A stretch of 64,000 bases of DNA from Metallococcus carri (GCF_011440275.1 NZ_JAAOIV010000001.1:62001-126000), one strand, 5' to 3'. Positions 53,724 through 62,805 are shown, counted from the first letter of the stretch. Translations and numbers: made by a program. The notes: generated from the letters alone by a model not told the origin.

Positions 53724-54776
53724 TCAGGCCTCGGCCCCGGGAGCGGCCGAGGGCTCGGTCGTCTCGTCGTGGCCGACGCCGGCGCTCACCTCGGGGGCAT
53801 TGTCGGGCCGGATGTCGATCCGCCACCCGGTCAGCCGGGCCGCGAGCCGGGCGTTCTGGCCCTCCTTGCCGATGGCGAGGCTGAGCTGGAAGTCGGGCAC
53901 GACGACGCGTGCGGACTTGCCGGCCCGGTCCACGATCTCGACCGACTCCACCCGCGACGGGCTGAGCGCCGCCGCCACGAAGGTCGCCGGGTCCTCACTG
54001 AAGTCGACGATGTCGATCTTCTCGCCGCCCAGCTCGGTCATCACCGCCCGCACACGCGAGCCCATCGGGCCGATGCACGCGCCCTTGGCGTTGACCGAGG
54101 AGTCCTTGCTGAACACCGCGATCTTGGTGCGGTGGCCCGCCTCACGCGCGAGCGCCGCGATCTGGACGGTGCCGTCGGCGATCTCCGGGACCTCCAGCGC
54201 GAACAGCTTGCGCACCAGGTTGGGGTGCGTGCGCGACAGCATGATCTGCGGACCCTTCAGCCCGCGCTTGACCGACACGACATAACAACGGATGCGCTCG
54301 CCGTGGCGGTAGGTCTCCCCCGGCACCTGCTCCGAGCTCGGCAGCACGCCCTCGACGGTGCCGAAGTCGACGTGCACATTGCGCGGGTCGCTGGACTGCT
54401 GGATCACGCCGGCGACGATGTCGCCCTCGCGGCCGCGGAAGTCGCCGAGGATCGCCTCGTCCTCGACATCGCGCATCCGCTGCACGATCACCTGGCGCGC
54501 GGTGGCGGCGGCCACCCGGCCGAAGTCGTTCGGGGTGTCGTCGAACTCCGGGCCCGGCTCGCCCCGGTTGCCCTCGTCGTCGACCTCGCCGTCCTCACGG
54601 GCCCACACCACGACGTGTCCGGTCTTGCGGTCGAGTTCCACTCGCGCGTTGTGGTAGCTGCCGTCGACCCGGTGGTATGCCGTGAGCAGCGCCTGCTCGA
54701 TCGCCGGCACGATGACGTCCATCGGGATCTCGCGCTCACGCTCCAGCGCTCGCAGTGCGGCCATGTCGATGTCCAT
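53724..54776 (-). CDS. nusA: Transcription termination/antitermination factor NusA
   Basis: A 350-residue protein with the N-terminal RNA-polymerase-binding domain ([18 protein letters not shown]), an S1 domain ([20 protein letters not shown]), and two KH domains ([40 protein letters not shown]). It lacks the C-terminal acidic repeats of E. coli NusA, as usual in actinobacteria. The ATG shares a base with the rimP stop (TGATG). Confidence 0.96.
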   Translation of the reverse strand: MDIDMAALRALEREREIPMDVIVPAIEQALLTAYHRVDGSYHNARVELDRKTGHVVVWAREDGEVDDEGNRGEPGPEFDDTPNDFGRVAAATARQVIVQRMRDVEDEAILGDFRGREGDIVAGVIQQSSDPRNVHVDFGTVEGVLPSSEQVPGETYRHGERIRCYVVSVKRGLKGPQIMLSRTHPNLVRKLFALEVPEIADGTVQIAALAREAGHRTKIAVFSKDSSVNAKGACIGPMGSRVRAVMTELGGEKIDIVDFSEDPATFVAAALSPSRVESVEIVDRAGKSARVVVPDFQLSLAIGKEGQNARLAARLTGWRIDIRPDNAPEVSAGVGHDETTEPSAAPGAEA

Positions 54777-55312
54777 CAGCGGTCCTTTCCTTCGTCATCG
54801 GCGGGCTCGGCGCGCGAGAACTCGACGTTCACGCGGACCCGGCCCAGGTCGGCATACGGGATGGTGCGGGTGGCGATGCTGCCGTCGGCACCGGCGACGG
54901 CCACGTCGATGTCACGCTCGCCCGCGCGTTCGAGTCGGCCCTCGACCTGCGAGCCGTCGGCGAGGGTGGCGGTGAGCAGGCGACCGACATTGCGGCGGAA
55001 GTGGCGCGGCTGCGTGAGCGGACGGTCGACGCCGGTCGAGCTCACCTCCAGCACGTAGGGCTGGTCCCCCATCAGATCGGAGCTGTCCAGGCGGTCGCTG
55101 ACCGCGCGGGTGGCGTCGGCGACCAGGTCGAGGTCGAGCGGCGGCACGGGCGAGGTCTCGTCCTGCAGGCCGGAGAGTTCGCGATCGACCAGGACGCGCA
55201 CGACCCGGCGCTTGCCGGCCGGGGTCACGGTGACGTCCTCGACCACCAGACCGAGCGGGGCGAGAGCCGGAGCGAGCAGTTGGTCGATGTCCGCAGCTCG
55301 TTGCGAGGTCAT
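54776..55312 (-). CDS. rimP: Ribosome maturation factor RimP
   Basis: Needed for 30S subunit assembly. The 178-residue protein has [40 protein letters not shown] (the SSPGxDRPL motif, here SSTGVDRPL) and a C-terminal SH3-like domain. The ATG at 55312 is chosen because AAGGAG lies six bases upstream; a GTG one codon earlier is less well spaced. It starts the rimP-nusA-ylxR-infB operon. Confidence 0.95.
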   Translation of the reverse strand: MTSQRAADIDQLLAPALAPLGLVVEDVTVTPAGKRRVVRVLVDRELSGLQDETSPVPPLDLDLVADATRAVSDRLDSSDLMGDQPYVLEVSSTGVDRPLTQPRHFRRNVGRLLTATLADGSQVEGRLERAGERDIDVAVAGADGSIATRTIPYADLGRVRVNVEFSRAEPADDEGKDR

Positions 55313-55416
55313 CACTGGCTCCTTGACGGCTCCGTCGATCTTCGGTTTGGGAAGACACAGCCTAACCCGACCGATCCCCGCTCTTCACTTGCGTTCCGCG
55401 GACCGCTGGCGAATAC

Positions 55417-55432
55417 TGAACCTTATGGTTCA
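55417..55432. promoter_or_regulatory. Operator overlapping the start of the ArsR gene
   Basis: TGAACC-TTAT-GGTTCA is a perfect inverted repeat that contains the ATG start codon at 55425. An AATACT element (about 55412-55417) could be the -10, giving a leaderless or nearly leaderless transcript. Autorepression by the ArsR protein is the obvious reading. Confidence 0.55.
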
Positions 55433-55742
55433 GCATCGGGAGGACGTGTTCGCCGCGCTCGGGCACCGCACCCGGCTGCAGGTGATGGCGGCGTGCTGCC
55501 GACGCCCGCACAGCACCACCGAGCTCTCCCGGCTGTGCGCACCGATCACGCTCACCGGCATGCGCAAGCACCTCGCCGTGCTCGAGGACGCCGGGCTGAT
55601 CGAGCGGCGCAAGTCCGGCCGCACGGTGTGGTGCACGGCGCGGCCGGGCGCACTCGACGACGCGACCGCCTATCTCGCGCAGTTGCAGACCTTTTGGACC
55701 GGCCAACTCGATTCGCTTGCACGTCACCTGGAGGATTCATGA
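55425..55742 (+). CDS. ArsR-family transcriptional regulator
   Basis: A 105-residue winged-helix protein: VFAALGHRTRLQVMAACCRR, TELSRLCAPITLTGMRKHLA, then VLEDAGLIERRKSGRTVWCT, the ArsR/SdpR pattern. No metal-binding Cys cluster of the ArsR type is evident (the CC at residues 26-27 lies in helix 2), and the start has no ribosome-binding site. It is coupled by ATGA to a SRPBCC protein, a pairing seen often in actinobacteria, with the regulator usually repressing the pair. Confidence 0.85.
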   Translation: MVQHREDVFAALGHRTRLQVMAACCRRPHSTTELSRLCAPITLTGMRKHLAVLEDAGLIERRKSGRTVWCTARPGALDDATAYLAQLQTFWTGQLDSLARHLEDS

Positions 55743-56161
55743 CCGACTCGATCGCCTTCACCCGCACCGTCGCCGCGGACCTGCCGACGGTATGGCGGGC
55801 CTGGACGACTCCCGAAGGGCTGGCCGCCTGGTGGTGGCCGCAACTGCCGGACACCACCTACCGGATCGACGCCCGGCCCGGTGGGACCTACCACTTCGAG
55901 TCCAAGGCGGCCGGCATCGGAGCGCGGGGTGAGTTCCTCACTGTCGAGGAGCCGACGCTGCTGGAGATGACCTGGTGGTGGCTCGGCGGCGAAGGCACGC
56001 AGGAGGTTGCCGATGTCGTGCGGGTGCGATTGACGCGGGACGGTGACGGGGTGCGGGTCGACCTCGAGCACGAGTTGCGTGACGGCGTCGCCACCGGGAG
56101 CCCGAGCGACGGACTGCGTCAGGGCTGGACCGACGTCCTGGACCGGCTCGCTCGCCTCTGA
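55739..56161 (+). CDS. SRPBCC/AHSA1-type protein
   Basis: A 140-residue START-like fold protein with FTRTVAADLPTVWRAWTTPE, GLAAWWWPQLPD and RPGGTYHFESKAAGIGARGE, as in activator-of-Hsp90-ATPase-like (AHSA1) proteins. These bind hydrophobic ligands; the ligand is unknown. It is co-transcribed with the ArsR regulator (ATGA overlap). Confidence 0.8.
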   Translation: MTDSIAFTRTVAADLPTVWRAWTTPEGLAAWWWPQLPDTTYRIDARPGGTYHFESKAAGIGARGEFLTVEEPTLLEMTWWWLGGEGTQEVADVVRVRLTRDGDGVRVDLEHELRDGVATGSPSDGLRQGWTDVLDRLARL

Positions 56162-56218
56162 GCCAACACGCCTGTGCGCGACTTCCCCCTGCGCGCTCGC
56201 CCCTGGGCGAGCACCTCC

Positions 56219-56617
56219 GGAAAGTCGACAGAATGTCGACTTTCCGGACGCAGACCCCGGCATACCGCCCGACCAGCGCAAGAAACCCGACACAATGTCA
56301 ACTTTCCGGACGCAGACCCCGGCATACCGCCCGACCAGCGCAAGAAACCCGACACAATGTCAACTTTCCTGACGCGCAGGCCGGTATGGAGCGGGAACGG
56401 CCGGAGAAACCCGACACAATGTCAACTTTCCGGACGCAGACCCCGGCATACCGCCCGGCCAGCGCAAGAAACCCGACACAATGTCAACTTTCCTAACGAC
56501 CAAGCCGGCGTGGAGCCCGACCGGTCGGAGAAACCCGACACAATGTCAACTTTCCTGACGCGCAGGCGGGCGTGGAGCGGGACCGACCGGAGAAACCCGA
56601 CACAATGTCGACTTTCC
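56219..56617. repeat. CRISPR-like but non-CRISPR palindromic repeat array (7 units, 62-bp period)
   Basis: A 27-bp unit (AGAAACCCGACACAATGTCA plus ACTTTCC) starts at 56281, 56343, 56405, 56467, 56529 and 56591, and a fully palindromic variant, GGAAAGTCGACA-GAA-TGTCGACTTTCC, at 56219; all are exactly 62 bp apart. The 35-bp spacers fall into two types: A (GGACGCAGACCCCGGCATAC...) after units 1, 2 and 4, and B (TGACGCGCAGGCCGGTATGG... and variants) after units 3, 5 and 6. Shared spacers and lack of cas genes exclude CRISPR. The array fills the 471-bp gap 56162-56632. Confidence 0.9.
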
Positions 56618-56632
56618 TGACGCGCTCGTCGA

Positions 56633-57556
56633 CTACAGGCCGCTGGCGGCGAGACCGCGATCGCGGAGCACCTTGCGCTCCAGCGGTCCGAACAGGAACA
56701 GCTCGACCACGACACCGACCACGAGGATCAGCCCGATCGCCGCGATGACGGTCGGCATGTCGAGCATGTCGCGGCCGTTCTGCAGCAGCTGGCCGAGACC
56801 GGTGCCGAGTTCGGGGCTGTTCACGATCACCTCGGCGGCCATCAGCGAGCGCCAGGAGAAGGCCCACCCCTGCTTGAGGCCGGACAGATAGGTCGGCAGG
56901 GCGGCGGGCAGCAACACGTGCCGCACCAGACCGAGCCGCCCGGCGCCGAGCACCTGACCCGCGCGGCGCAGGATCGGCGGCGTCTGGTCGAGACCGCCGA
57001 TCAGGCCGTTGGCGACCGACGGCACCGCGCCGAGGAGTATGACGAAGTAGATCGTCGCCGGGCCGAGGCCGAACCACATGATGGCGAACGGCACCCACGC
57101 CACCGACGGCAGCGACTGCAATGCCGACAGCAAGGGGCGAAAACCCTTGCGCAACAACGAAACCTGACCCACGAGCACGCCGAGCACCGTGCCCGCCACC
57201 ACCGCGATGACAAAACCCAGCAGACCCCGGCTGAGGCTGGTCCAGACCACACCCCAGGCCGTGCCGTCGGCGACAAGCGACCACAGGGTCGAGCCGACCG
57301 TGAGCGGTGACGGCAGCGTCGACTCCGGCTTCCACGCGCTCCACCAGACGAGCTGCCAGATGCCGATCAGGCCGGCCACGACGACGATCGGAGCGACGAT
57401 CGCCATCCAGTCGACGGTGCGACGCTGCGCCGGGTGCTCCAGCGCGTCGAGGCCGTGGCTGAGCCGGTCGAGCCGGTCGTCGTCCTTCGACGCGATGGGT
57501 GCGGTCGGCGCAGCGGTCGCGGCGCTCCCGCCGTGCGCGGCGTCAGGCTGCGGCAT
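56633..57556 (-). CDS. ABC transporter permease, SsuC/TauC type
   Basis: A 307-residue membrane protein with about six hydrophobic segments after a 50-residue hydrophilic N-terminus. The coupling-loop EAA-type region is LPAALPTYLSGLKQGWAFSW, and the LQSLPSVAWVPFAIMWFGLG stretch is typical of sulfonate/nitrate-type permeases. It overlaps the ATPase gene by 14 bp and ends the sulfur operon. Sulfonate or sulfate is likely. Confidence 0.83.
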   Translation of the reverse strand: MPQPDAAHGGSAATAAPTAPIASKDDDRLDRLSHGLDALEHPAQRRTVDWMAIVAPIVVVAGLIGIWQLVWWSAWKPESTLPSPLTVGSTLWSLVADGTAWGVVWTSLSRGLLGFVIAVVAGTVLGVLVGQVSLLRKGFRPLLSALQSLPSVAWVPFAIMWFGLGPATIYFVILLGAVPSVANGLIGGLDQTPPILRRAGQVLGAGRLGLVRHVLLPAALPTYLSGLKQGWAFSWRSLMAAEVIVNSPELGTGLGQLLQNGRDMLDMPTVIAAIGLILVVGVVVELFLFGPLERKVLRDRGLAASGL

Positions 57557-58325
57557 GACGGCTGATCTCCTCTCGCAGCGCCTGGGTGATCTCCACTGAC
57601 AAGGCGGCGACGCCCGGGTCCTCGATGCTGCGCGGCTGCGTCATACCGACCTCCCAGGTGCGCAGCACGCGGCCGGGGCGGGAGGACAGCAGCACCACCC
57701 GTTCGCCCAGGCGGACGGCCTCGCGCACGTTGTGGGTCACGAAGACCACGCTCATCCCGGTGCGCTGCCACAGCTGGGCGAGCTCCTCGTGCAGCACATC
57801 GCGGGTGATCGCGTCGAGCGCCGCGAACGGCTCGTCCATCAGCAGCACCTCGGCACCCTGAGCGAGGCTGCGGGCCAGGGCGATGCGCTGCCGCTGACCA
57901 CCGGACAGCTCGTGGACGCGACGCCCCGCCGCGCCCTCCAGCCGCACCAGGCGCAGCAACTCGGCCACCCCGTCGCGGCGCTCGGAGCGCGGGACACCGG
58001 CGAGCTTGAGCGCCAGCTCGATATTGGCACCGGCGGTCAGCCACGGGAAGAGCGCCGACTCCTGGAACATCAGCGCCGGCCGGGAGCCGGCGACCTCGAT
58101 CTCCCCCGAGGTCGGCTGCTCCAGGCCGGCGAGCAGCGACAGCAGCGTGCTCTTGCCGCAGCCGGACGCACCGAGCACGGTGACGAACTCACCGGCGCCG
58201 ACCTCCAGGTCGATGCCGTCGAGCGCGACGACGGGTGTGCCCGCCTGCCGGAAGACCTTGGTCACCCCACTCACACGCACGCGCGGCTGCACCGCCGACG
58301 CGGCGCGGGTCTCGGTGATCGTCAT
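57543..58325 (-). CDS. ABC transporter ATP-binding protein, SsuB/TauB type
   Basis: A 260-residue ATPase: Walker A VLGASGCGKSTLLSLL (about 50-65), LMFQESALFPWL, signature LSGGQRQR, Walker B VLLMDEPFAALDAITR. The DEPFAALD form is characteristic of the sulfonate/nitrate/taurine group. The ATG at 58325 overlaps the stop of the binding-protein gene (ATGA); longer frames that run upstream are shadows of that gene. Confidence 0.88.
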   Translation of the reverse strand: MTITETRAASAVQPRVRVSGVTKVFRQAGTPVVALDGIDLEVGAGEFVTVLGASGCGKSTLLSLLAGLEQPTSGEIEVAGSRPALMFQESALFPWLTAGANIELALKLAGVPRSERRDGVAELLRLVRLEGAAGRRVHELSGGQRQRIALARSLAQGAEVLLMDEPFAALDAITRDVLHEELAQLWQRTGMSVVFVTHNVREAVRLGERVVLLSSRPGRVLRTWEVGMTQPRSIEDPGVAALSVEITQALREEISRHAAA

Positions 58326-59413
58326 GAATTCCCCTTCGTCCCGAGCCCGGCGTCGGAGACGGCGGGCAGCGACGCGGCCTTGAGGACCGCGTTGAGCGGA
58401 GCCAGGTCGTAGATGCCCCGCAGGTCGGTCTTCTTCAGCAGGCCGATCTCGATCGCGTGGTCGGCCACCTGCTGCAGGCTGGCGGCATACGGATCCCAGC
58501 CGACGGTGACCTTCGCGAGCGCGGCCGAGGCGACGCCTGCGGGCAGCTTCTTGCCGGTGAGTTTGGCCAGCGCCGCGTCGAGGTCGGTCGCCGCCTTGGT
58601 GCGGTCGCCGTTGATCTGCTGCACGGTCTGCACGTGCGCGGTGAGCAGGGCCTTGACCGTCTCCGGGTATTGCGTGAGGAAGGTCTTGGCCACCAGCAGG
58701 TTCGTGGTGACGAACTGGCCACCCTTCCACTGCGTGCGCTCGTCGACGAGCACCTTGCCGCCGCCCTGGATCTGCAGCCGAGTGGCCCACGGCTCGGGCA
58801 GCCAGCCGCCGTCGATCGACCCCTCCTTGAATAACTGCAGCGTCTGGGAGTTCTCCTGCGCGATCACCTGGACGTTCTTGGCGCCGGAGCCGTTGACGGT
58901 GAACCCATTGCGGCGCAAGAAGTATTTTGCGGCGATGTCCTGGGTGCCGCCGAGCTGCGGGGTGGCGATCCGCTTGCCGGCGAGCTGGGCGACCGAGGTG
59001 ATCGAGGGATGCACCACCAGGGCCGCACCGCCCGATGCGCCGCCGGCGATCAGCCGCACCGCTCCACGACTCTTGGAGTAGGCGTTGATCGCCGGGTTGG
59101 GACCGAGGTAGACCGCGTCGATCGACCCGGCGAGCAGCGCCTCGGTGGCCGACGGTCCGGCGTTGAAGGTCTGCGTCTTGAGCGCGGTGGCGCCGAGCGC
59201 CTTGGCGTAGGCGCCACCCGCGACGCCGAGCACCGGCACCGCGTGGGTCAGGTTGGGGAAATAGCCGAGCCGGAGGGTCTTGGCGGCCGCGGTGCTCGCG
59301 GCGGACGACGGGGTCGCGCCCGCCGCGCGCCGGCTGCACGCGGACAGCGCGACGCCGGCGGCGCCGAGCAGCGGCAGAGCGAGGAACTGTCGTCGAGAGG
59401 CAGCGTGAGTCAT
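58322..59413 (-). CDS. ABC transporter substrate-binding lipoprotein, sulfonate/sulfate-ester type
   Basis: A 363-residue lipoprotein with a twin-Arg-like start (TTHAASRRQF style: ASRRQFLALPLLG), lipobox ALSACS and an SsuA/NMT1-type type II periplasmic-binding fold: LRLGYFPNLTHAVPVLGVAG, GPNPAINAYSKSRG and GSIDGGWLPEPWATRL. The ATG at 59413 starts the signal peptide. It lies 32 bp after the APS reductase gene, so it is an importer for a sulfur source; the exact ligand is not determined. Confidence 0.85.
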   Translation of the reverse strand: MTHAASRRQFLALPLLGAAGVALSACSRRAAGATPSSAASTAAAKTLRLGYFPNLTHAVPVLGVAGGAYAKALGATALKTQTFNAGPSATEALLAGSIDAVYLGPNPAINAYSKSRGAVRLIAGGASGGAALVVHPSITSVAQLAGKRIATPQLGGTQDIAAKYFLRRNGFTVNGSGAKNVQVIAQENSQTLQLFKEGSIDGGWLPEPWATRLQIQGGGKVLVDERTQWKGGQFVTTNLLVAKTFLTQYPETVKALLTAHVQTVQQINGDRTKAATDLDAALAKLTGKKLPAGVASAALAKVTVGWDPYAASLQQVADHAIEIGLLKKTDLRGIYDLAPLNAVLKAASLPAVSDAGLGTKGNS

Positions 59414-59445
59414 GGAGGGTTCCTGAGGCTTGGGTCTGTCGGGGA

Positions 59446-60144
59446 TCAGAGCTGTATGCCGCATTCGGTCTTGTCGGTGCCTGACCAGCGGCCCGCGCGG
59501 CGGTCCTCACCGGGCGCCACGCGGCGGGTACACGGCCAACAGCCGATCGACGGATAACCCTGTGCCAGAAGGGGATTCGTGACCACGTCGTGTTCGCTGG
59601 CATAGGCCTCGACCTGTTCGTCGGTCCACGTCGCCAGCGGGGCGAGCTTGAGGATCTCGCGTCTTTCGTCGAAGGCCAGCACGGGTGTGTTGGCCCGGGT
59701 CGGCGACTCCGAACGCCGCACCCCGGTGGCCCAGATGTCGTAGCCGTCGAGGGCCTCGTCGAGCGGCTGGGTCTTGCGCAGGGCGCAGCACAGGTCGGGA
59801 TCGCTGGCGAACAGGTCCTTGCCGTAGGCCTCGTCCTGCTCGGCGACGGTCAGCCGCGAGCGCAAGTCGCGCACGGTCACGGCATACCGGCGGGCCACCT
59901 CATCGCGGGTCTGCAGGGTCTCGGTGAAGTGATAGCCGGTCTCGAGGAAGAGCACGTCGACACCGGGCAGCGCGCGACTCGCGAGGTGGGCGAGCACGGT
60001 GTCCTGCATCGAGGCGGCAACGGCCAGCCCTCGACCGAATTCGTCTGCGGCCCAACGCAATACCTCGAGCGCGTCGAGCTTCTCCAGCCGCGGCCCCTCG
60101 GTGCGGGCGATATCGCGCAGGCGGTCGATCGTCGCCGTCGTCAT
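59446..60144 (-). CDS. cysH: Assimilatory adenylylsulfate (APS) reductase, CysH family
   Basis: Reduces adenylyl sulfate to sulfite. The 232-residue protein has VAASMQDTVLAHLAS, LETGYHFTETLQTRD, DPDLCCALRKTQPLDEAL and the second pair in GCWPCTRRVAPGEDRRAGRW; the CC...CxxC set marks the iron-sulfur APS reductase type rather than the PAPS reductase. The C-terminal catalytic Cys lies in TECGIQL, where homologues usually have ECG(L/I)H. The ATG at 60144 overlaps the sulfite reductase stop (ATGA). Confidence 0.9.
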   Translation of the reverse strand: MTTATIDRLRDIARTEGPRLEKLDALEVLRWAADEFGRGLAVAASMQDTVLAHLASRALPGVDVLFLETGYHFTETLQTRDEVARRYAVTVRDLRSRLTVAEQDEAYGKDLFASDPDLCCALRKTQPLDEALDGYDIWATGVRRSESPTRANTPVLAFDERREILKLAPLATWTDEQVEAYASEHDVVTNPLLAQGYPSIGCWPCTRRVAPGEDRRAGRWSGTDKTECGIQL

Positions 60145-61799
60145 CGCAGATCGGCCTCCTCGGCGCGCTGGACCCATTCGGCGAACCGCTCACCGGGGAC
60201 GCGCTGCTCGTCGAACCGCCGCACCACCCGCTCGACATAGTCGCCGAGCTCGGCGGAGGTCACCTTGAGTGCGCGCAGCTTGCGGCCGAAGCCGGCGTCG
60301 GCGCCGAGGCCGCCGCCCAGGTGCACCTGGAAGCCCTCGACCTGCTCCTCACCCACGGTGACGATCTGGCCCTTGAGGCCGATGTCGGCGGTCTGGATGC
60401 GGGCGCACGAGTTGGGGCAGCCGTTGAGGTGGATCGACACCGGGGTGTCCAGGCCGAGACCGTCGAGGCGCTGCTCGAGCTCGTCGACCAGATCACGTGC
60501 GCGCTGCTTGGTCTCCACGATCGCGAGCTTGCAGAACTCCAGGCCGGTGCAGGCCATCACCGAGCGGCGCCAAGGCGTCGGGCGAGCTTCCAGCCCGAGT
60601 GGGCGCATGGTCTCGATCAGCGGCTCGACCCGGTCCTCGGCCACGTCCAGCACCAGCAGCTTCTGGTATGGCGTGAGCCGCACCCGCTGCGATCCGGCCG
60701 CCTCCGCCGCGTCGGCCACCGACGACAACACGGCGCCGGACACCCGGCCCGCGACCGGCGCGAACCCGACATACCGCAGTCCGTCGGTCTGCTCGTGCAC
60801 GCCGATGTGGTCCATCGGCACCTCCGACACCGGCGCGGCCGGCCCGTCGGCGAGGCGACGGCCGAGGTATTCGGTCTCGAGCACCTCGCGGAACTTCTCC
60901 GGCCCCCAGTCCTGCACGAGGAACTTGATCCGGGCGCGGTGCCGCAGGCGGCGGTAGCCGTAGTCGCGGAAGATCTCCACGACGCCGCGCCAGACGTCCG
61001 GGACCTCCTCCAGCGTGGCGAAGGCACCGAGCCGCACCGCGAGCTTGGGGTTGGTCGACAGGCCGCCGCCGACGAGCACGTCGAAGCCGGGGCCGAGCTC
61101 GGGGTGCACGACACCGACGAAGGACACGTCATTGATCTCCGGCGCGGTGTCCGGCAGCCACGAGATCGCGGTCTTGAACTTGCGGGGCAGGTTGGAGATC
61201 GTCGGGTCGCCGATCCACCGGCGCGAGATCTCCCGGATCGCCGGGGTGGCGTCGATGACTTCCTCGGCACTGACGCCGGCGACCGGCGAGCCGAGCAGCA
61301 CCCGCGGGCAGTCGCCGCACGCCTCGGTGGTCGACAGCTCGACCGCTTCGAGCCGGCGCCAGATCTCCGGCACGTCCTCGATCCGGATCCAGTGCAGCTG
61401 GATGTTCTGCCGGTCGGTGATGTCGGCGGTGTCGCGACCGAACTCGGTGGAGATGCCCGCGATCACCCGCAACTGCTCGGTCGACAGGGCGCCACCGTCG
61501 CAACGCACGCGCAGCATGAAGTATTCGTCGTCGAGCTCCTCCGGCGGGATGCTCGCCGTCCGGCCGCCGTCGATGCCCTGCCGGCGCTGGGTGTAGAGGC
61601 CCCACCAGCGCATCCGGCCGCGCAGGTCGTCCGGCGCGATCGAGGCGAAACCCTCACGCGCATAGACCTCTTCGATCCGGCGACGGACGTTGAGGCCGTC
61701 GTCCTCGGCCTTGAATTCCTCGTTGTGGTTGAGCGGCTCGCGCTCGTCGAGGGCCCACTGGCCGTGCGTCTTGGTGGGAGTCGTCGCAGTCACTCGCAT
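60141..61799 (-). CDS. Sulfite reductase, ferredoxin-dependent (NirA type)
   Basis: Reduces sulfite to sulfide with six electrons at a siroheme-[4Fe-4S] centre. The 552-residue protein has the two ferredoxin-like repeats (RMRWWGLYTQRRQGI; GDCPRVLLGSPVAG) and the cluster ligands CTGLEFCKLAIVETK and NGCPNSCARIQ. Tyr69 and Cys162 correspond to the covalent Tyr-Cys pair described in Mycobacterium tuberculosis NirA. It starts the operon sir-cysH-importer. CysD/CysN sulfate activation genes are not in this window. Confidence 0.92.
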   Translation of the reverse strand: MRVTATTPTKTHGQWALDEREPLNHNEEFKAEDDGLNVRRRIEEVYAREGFASIAPDDLRGRMRWWGLYTQRRQGIDGGRTASIPPEELDDEYFMLRVRCDGGALSTEQLRVIAGISTEFGRDTADITDRQNIQLHWIRIEDVPEIWRRLEAVELSTTEACGDCPRVLLGSPVAGVSAEEVIDATPAIREISRRWIGDPTISNLPRKFKTAISWLPDTAPEINDVSFVGVVHPELGPGFDVLVGGGLSTNPKLAVRLGAFATLEEVPDVWRGVVEIFRDYGYRRLRHRARIKFLVQDWGPEKFREVLETEYLGRRLADGPAAPVSEVPMDHIGVHEQTDGLRYVGFAPVAGRVSGAVLSSVADAAEAAGSQRVRLTPYQKLLVLDVAEDRVEPLIETMRPLGLEARPTPWRRSVMACTGLEFCKLAIVETKQRARDLVDELEQRLDGLGLDTPVSIHLNGCPNSCARIQTADIGLKGQIVTVGEEQVEGFQVHLGGGLGADAGFGRKLRALKVTSAELGDYVERVVRRFDEQRVPGERFAEWVQRAEEADLR

Positions 61800-61905
61800 A
61801 ACTTCGCATTTCGCTCCGATAAACGCGAACTAATGCAGGCGTGATCCCATCCAGCGAGATGGCCGACCGGTCGGTGAGCGCAGTCGCCCGTGGCAGGATG
61901 TCCGG

Positions 61906-62805
61906 GTGTCCCGCCGTCCAGTTGCCCCGCTGGCCCGCCGGACCGTTCTCGCCGGCGGCATCCTGGCCCTCGCTGGCTGCGGCGTGCGCCTCGAACGCAG
62001 CGCGCCGCGGATCCCCGGCATACCGACCCAAGGGCCTCCGCCGGATGGCGAACTGCTGCTCGCGACGATCGACCGGCTGAACCGCGCGGCGACCACCGTG
62101 GGCGCGGCCGCCTCGCCGTGGGGCACCCGGCTGGCGTCGGTGCACCTCACCCAGAGTCGCAAGGTCATCGAGGTCGCCGCGTCGCAGGGGGTGCGGGTGC
62201 CGACCTCCGCGCCGACCTTGCCGTCCACCGACGGCGCGACCCCACTCGCGGTCGAGAGCGAGGGCGCCACGCCCGCGGTGGTGCGCGCCATCGCGGGCGC
62301 CGAACCGGCGATCATGCCGATGCTGCTGGTGATCGCCGCGACCCAGGCTGCGGGCAGCAGCCTGCTCGGCGCCCCGCCGGCCGCCGACCCGGCGCCCGTG
62401 TCCGGCTCCGTCGCGAACGCGTTGCTCACCCCCGTGCGCCGGGCCACCTATGCCGTCGAGGTCGCCATCGCCAAGACCCCGCTCGCCCAGCGCACGACCC
62501 TGCGCGCCCTGCTCACCATGCTGTATGCCGAGCGCTCGCGCATCGAGGTCGCGGCCGGGGCGAAGGCGCCTGCTCCGCCCACGGCCTTCTCGCTGCCCGT
62601 CGCGGCCGACACGCCACAACGCCGCACCCAGCTGGTGCAGCGCGTCCTCGCCGATGTCGTGCAGGCCTGCGGGCACGCGACCGGCACCCGCGACGGGCTG
62701 GGTGGTGCCGACGGAGCGGTCGGGCTGGTGCGCACTTGGGGTGTCTTCCTGAGTGCGGCGTGGACTGCGGGTGTCGCCCCGGCCGCCTTCCCGGGGTTGC
62801 GGTGA
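61906..62805 (+). CDS. DUF4439 lipoprotein (ferritin-like fold)
   Basis: A 299-residue protein with a Tat-like signal LARRTVLAGGILALAGCG (lipobox Cys about residue 25), an Ala/Thr-rich middle and a C-terminal helical domain beginning ATYAVEVAIAKTPLAQRTTL, DUF4439-like with a ferritin-type helix bundle. Function unknown. GTG start; the stop overlaps the next gene as GTGA. The 106-bp gap before it contains the promoter of the diverging sulfite reductase operon. Confidence 0.7.
   Translation: MSRRPVAPLARRTVLAGGILALAGCGVRLERSAPRIPGIPTQGPPPDGELLLATIDRLNRAATTVGAAASPWGTRLASVHLTQSRKVIEVAASQGVRVPTSAPTLPSTDGATPLAVESEGATPAVVRAIAGAEPAIMPMLLVIAATQAAGSSLLGAPPAADPAPVSGSVANALLTPVRRATYAVEVAIAKTPLAQRTTLRALLTMLYAERSRIEVAAGAKAPAPPTAFSLPVAADTPQRRTQLVQRVLADVVQACGHATGTRDGLGGADGAVGLVRTWGVFLSAAWTAGVAPAAFPGLR

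Noticed and set aside
56219-56617. CRISPR array
   Set aside because: The spacers belong to two recurring classes, one unit is a full palindrome, and no cas gene lies in the window.
58326-59603. Extension of the SsuB-like ATPase upstream of 58325
   Set aside because: It is a shadow of the substrate-binding protein gene; the conserved ATPase starts at the ATGA overlap.
61800-61905. SAM riboswitch or cysteine-responsive leader before the sulfite reductase operon
   Set aside because: The 106-bp spacer is too short and shows no conserved riboswitch core; only a weak TTCGC/GCGAA pair is present.
61890-62801. N-terminal extension of the APH-like kinase
   Set aside because: It lies inside the DUF4439 gene in another frame and shows only biased Arg/Pro composition.
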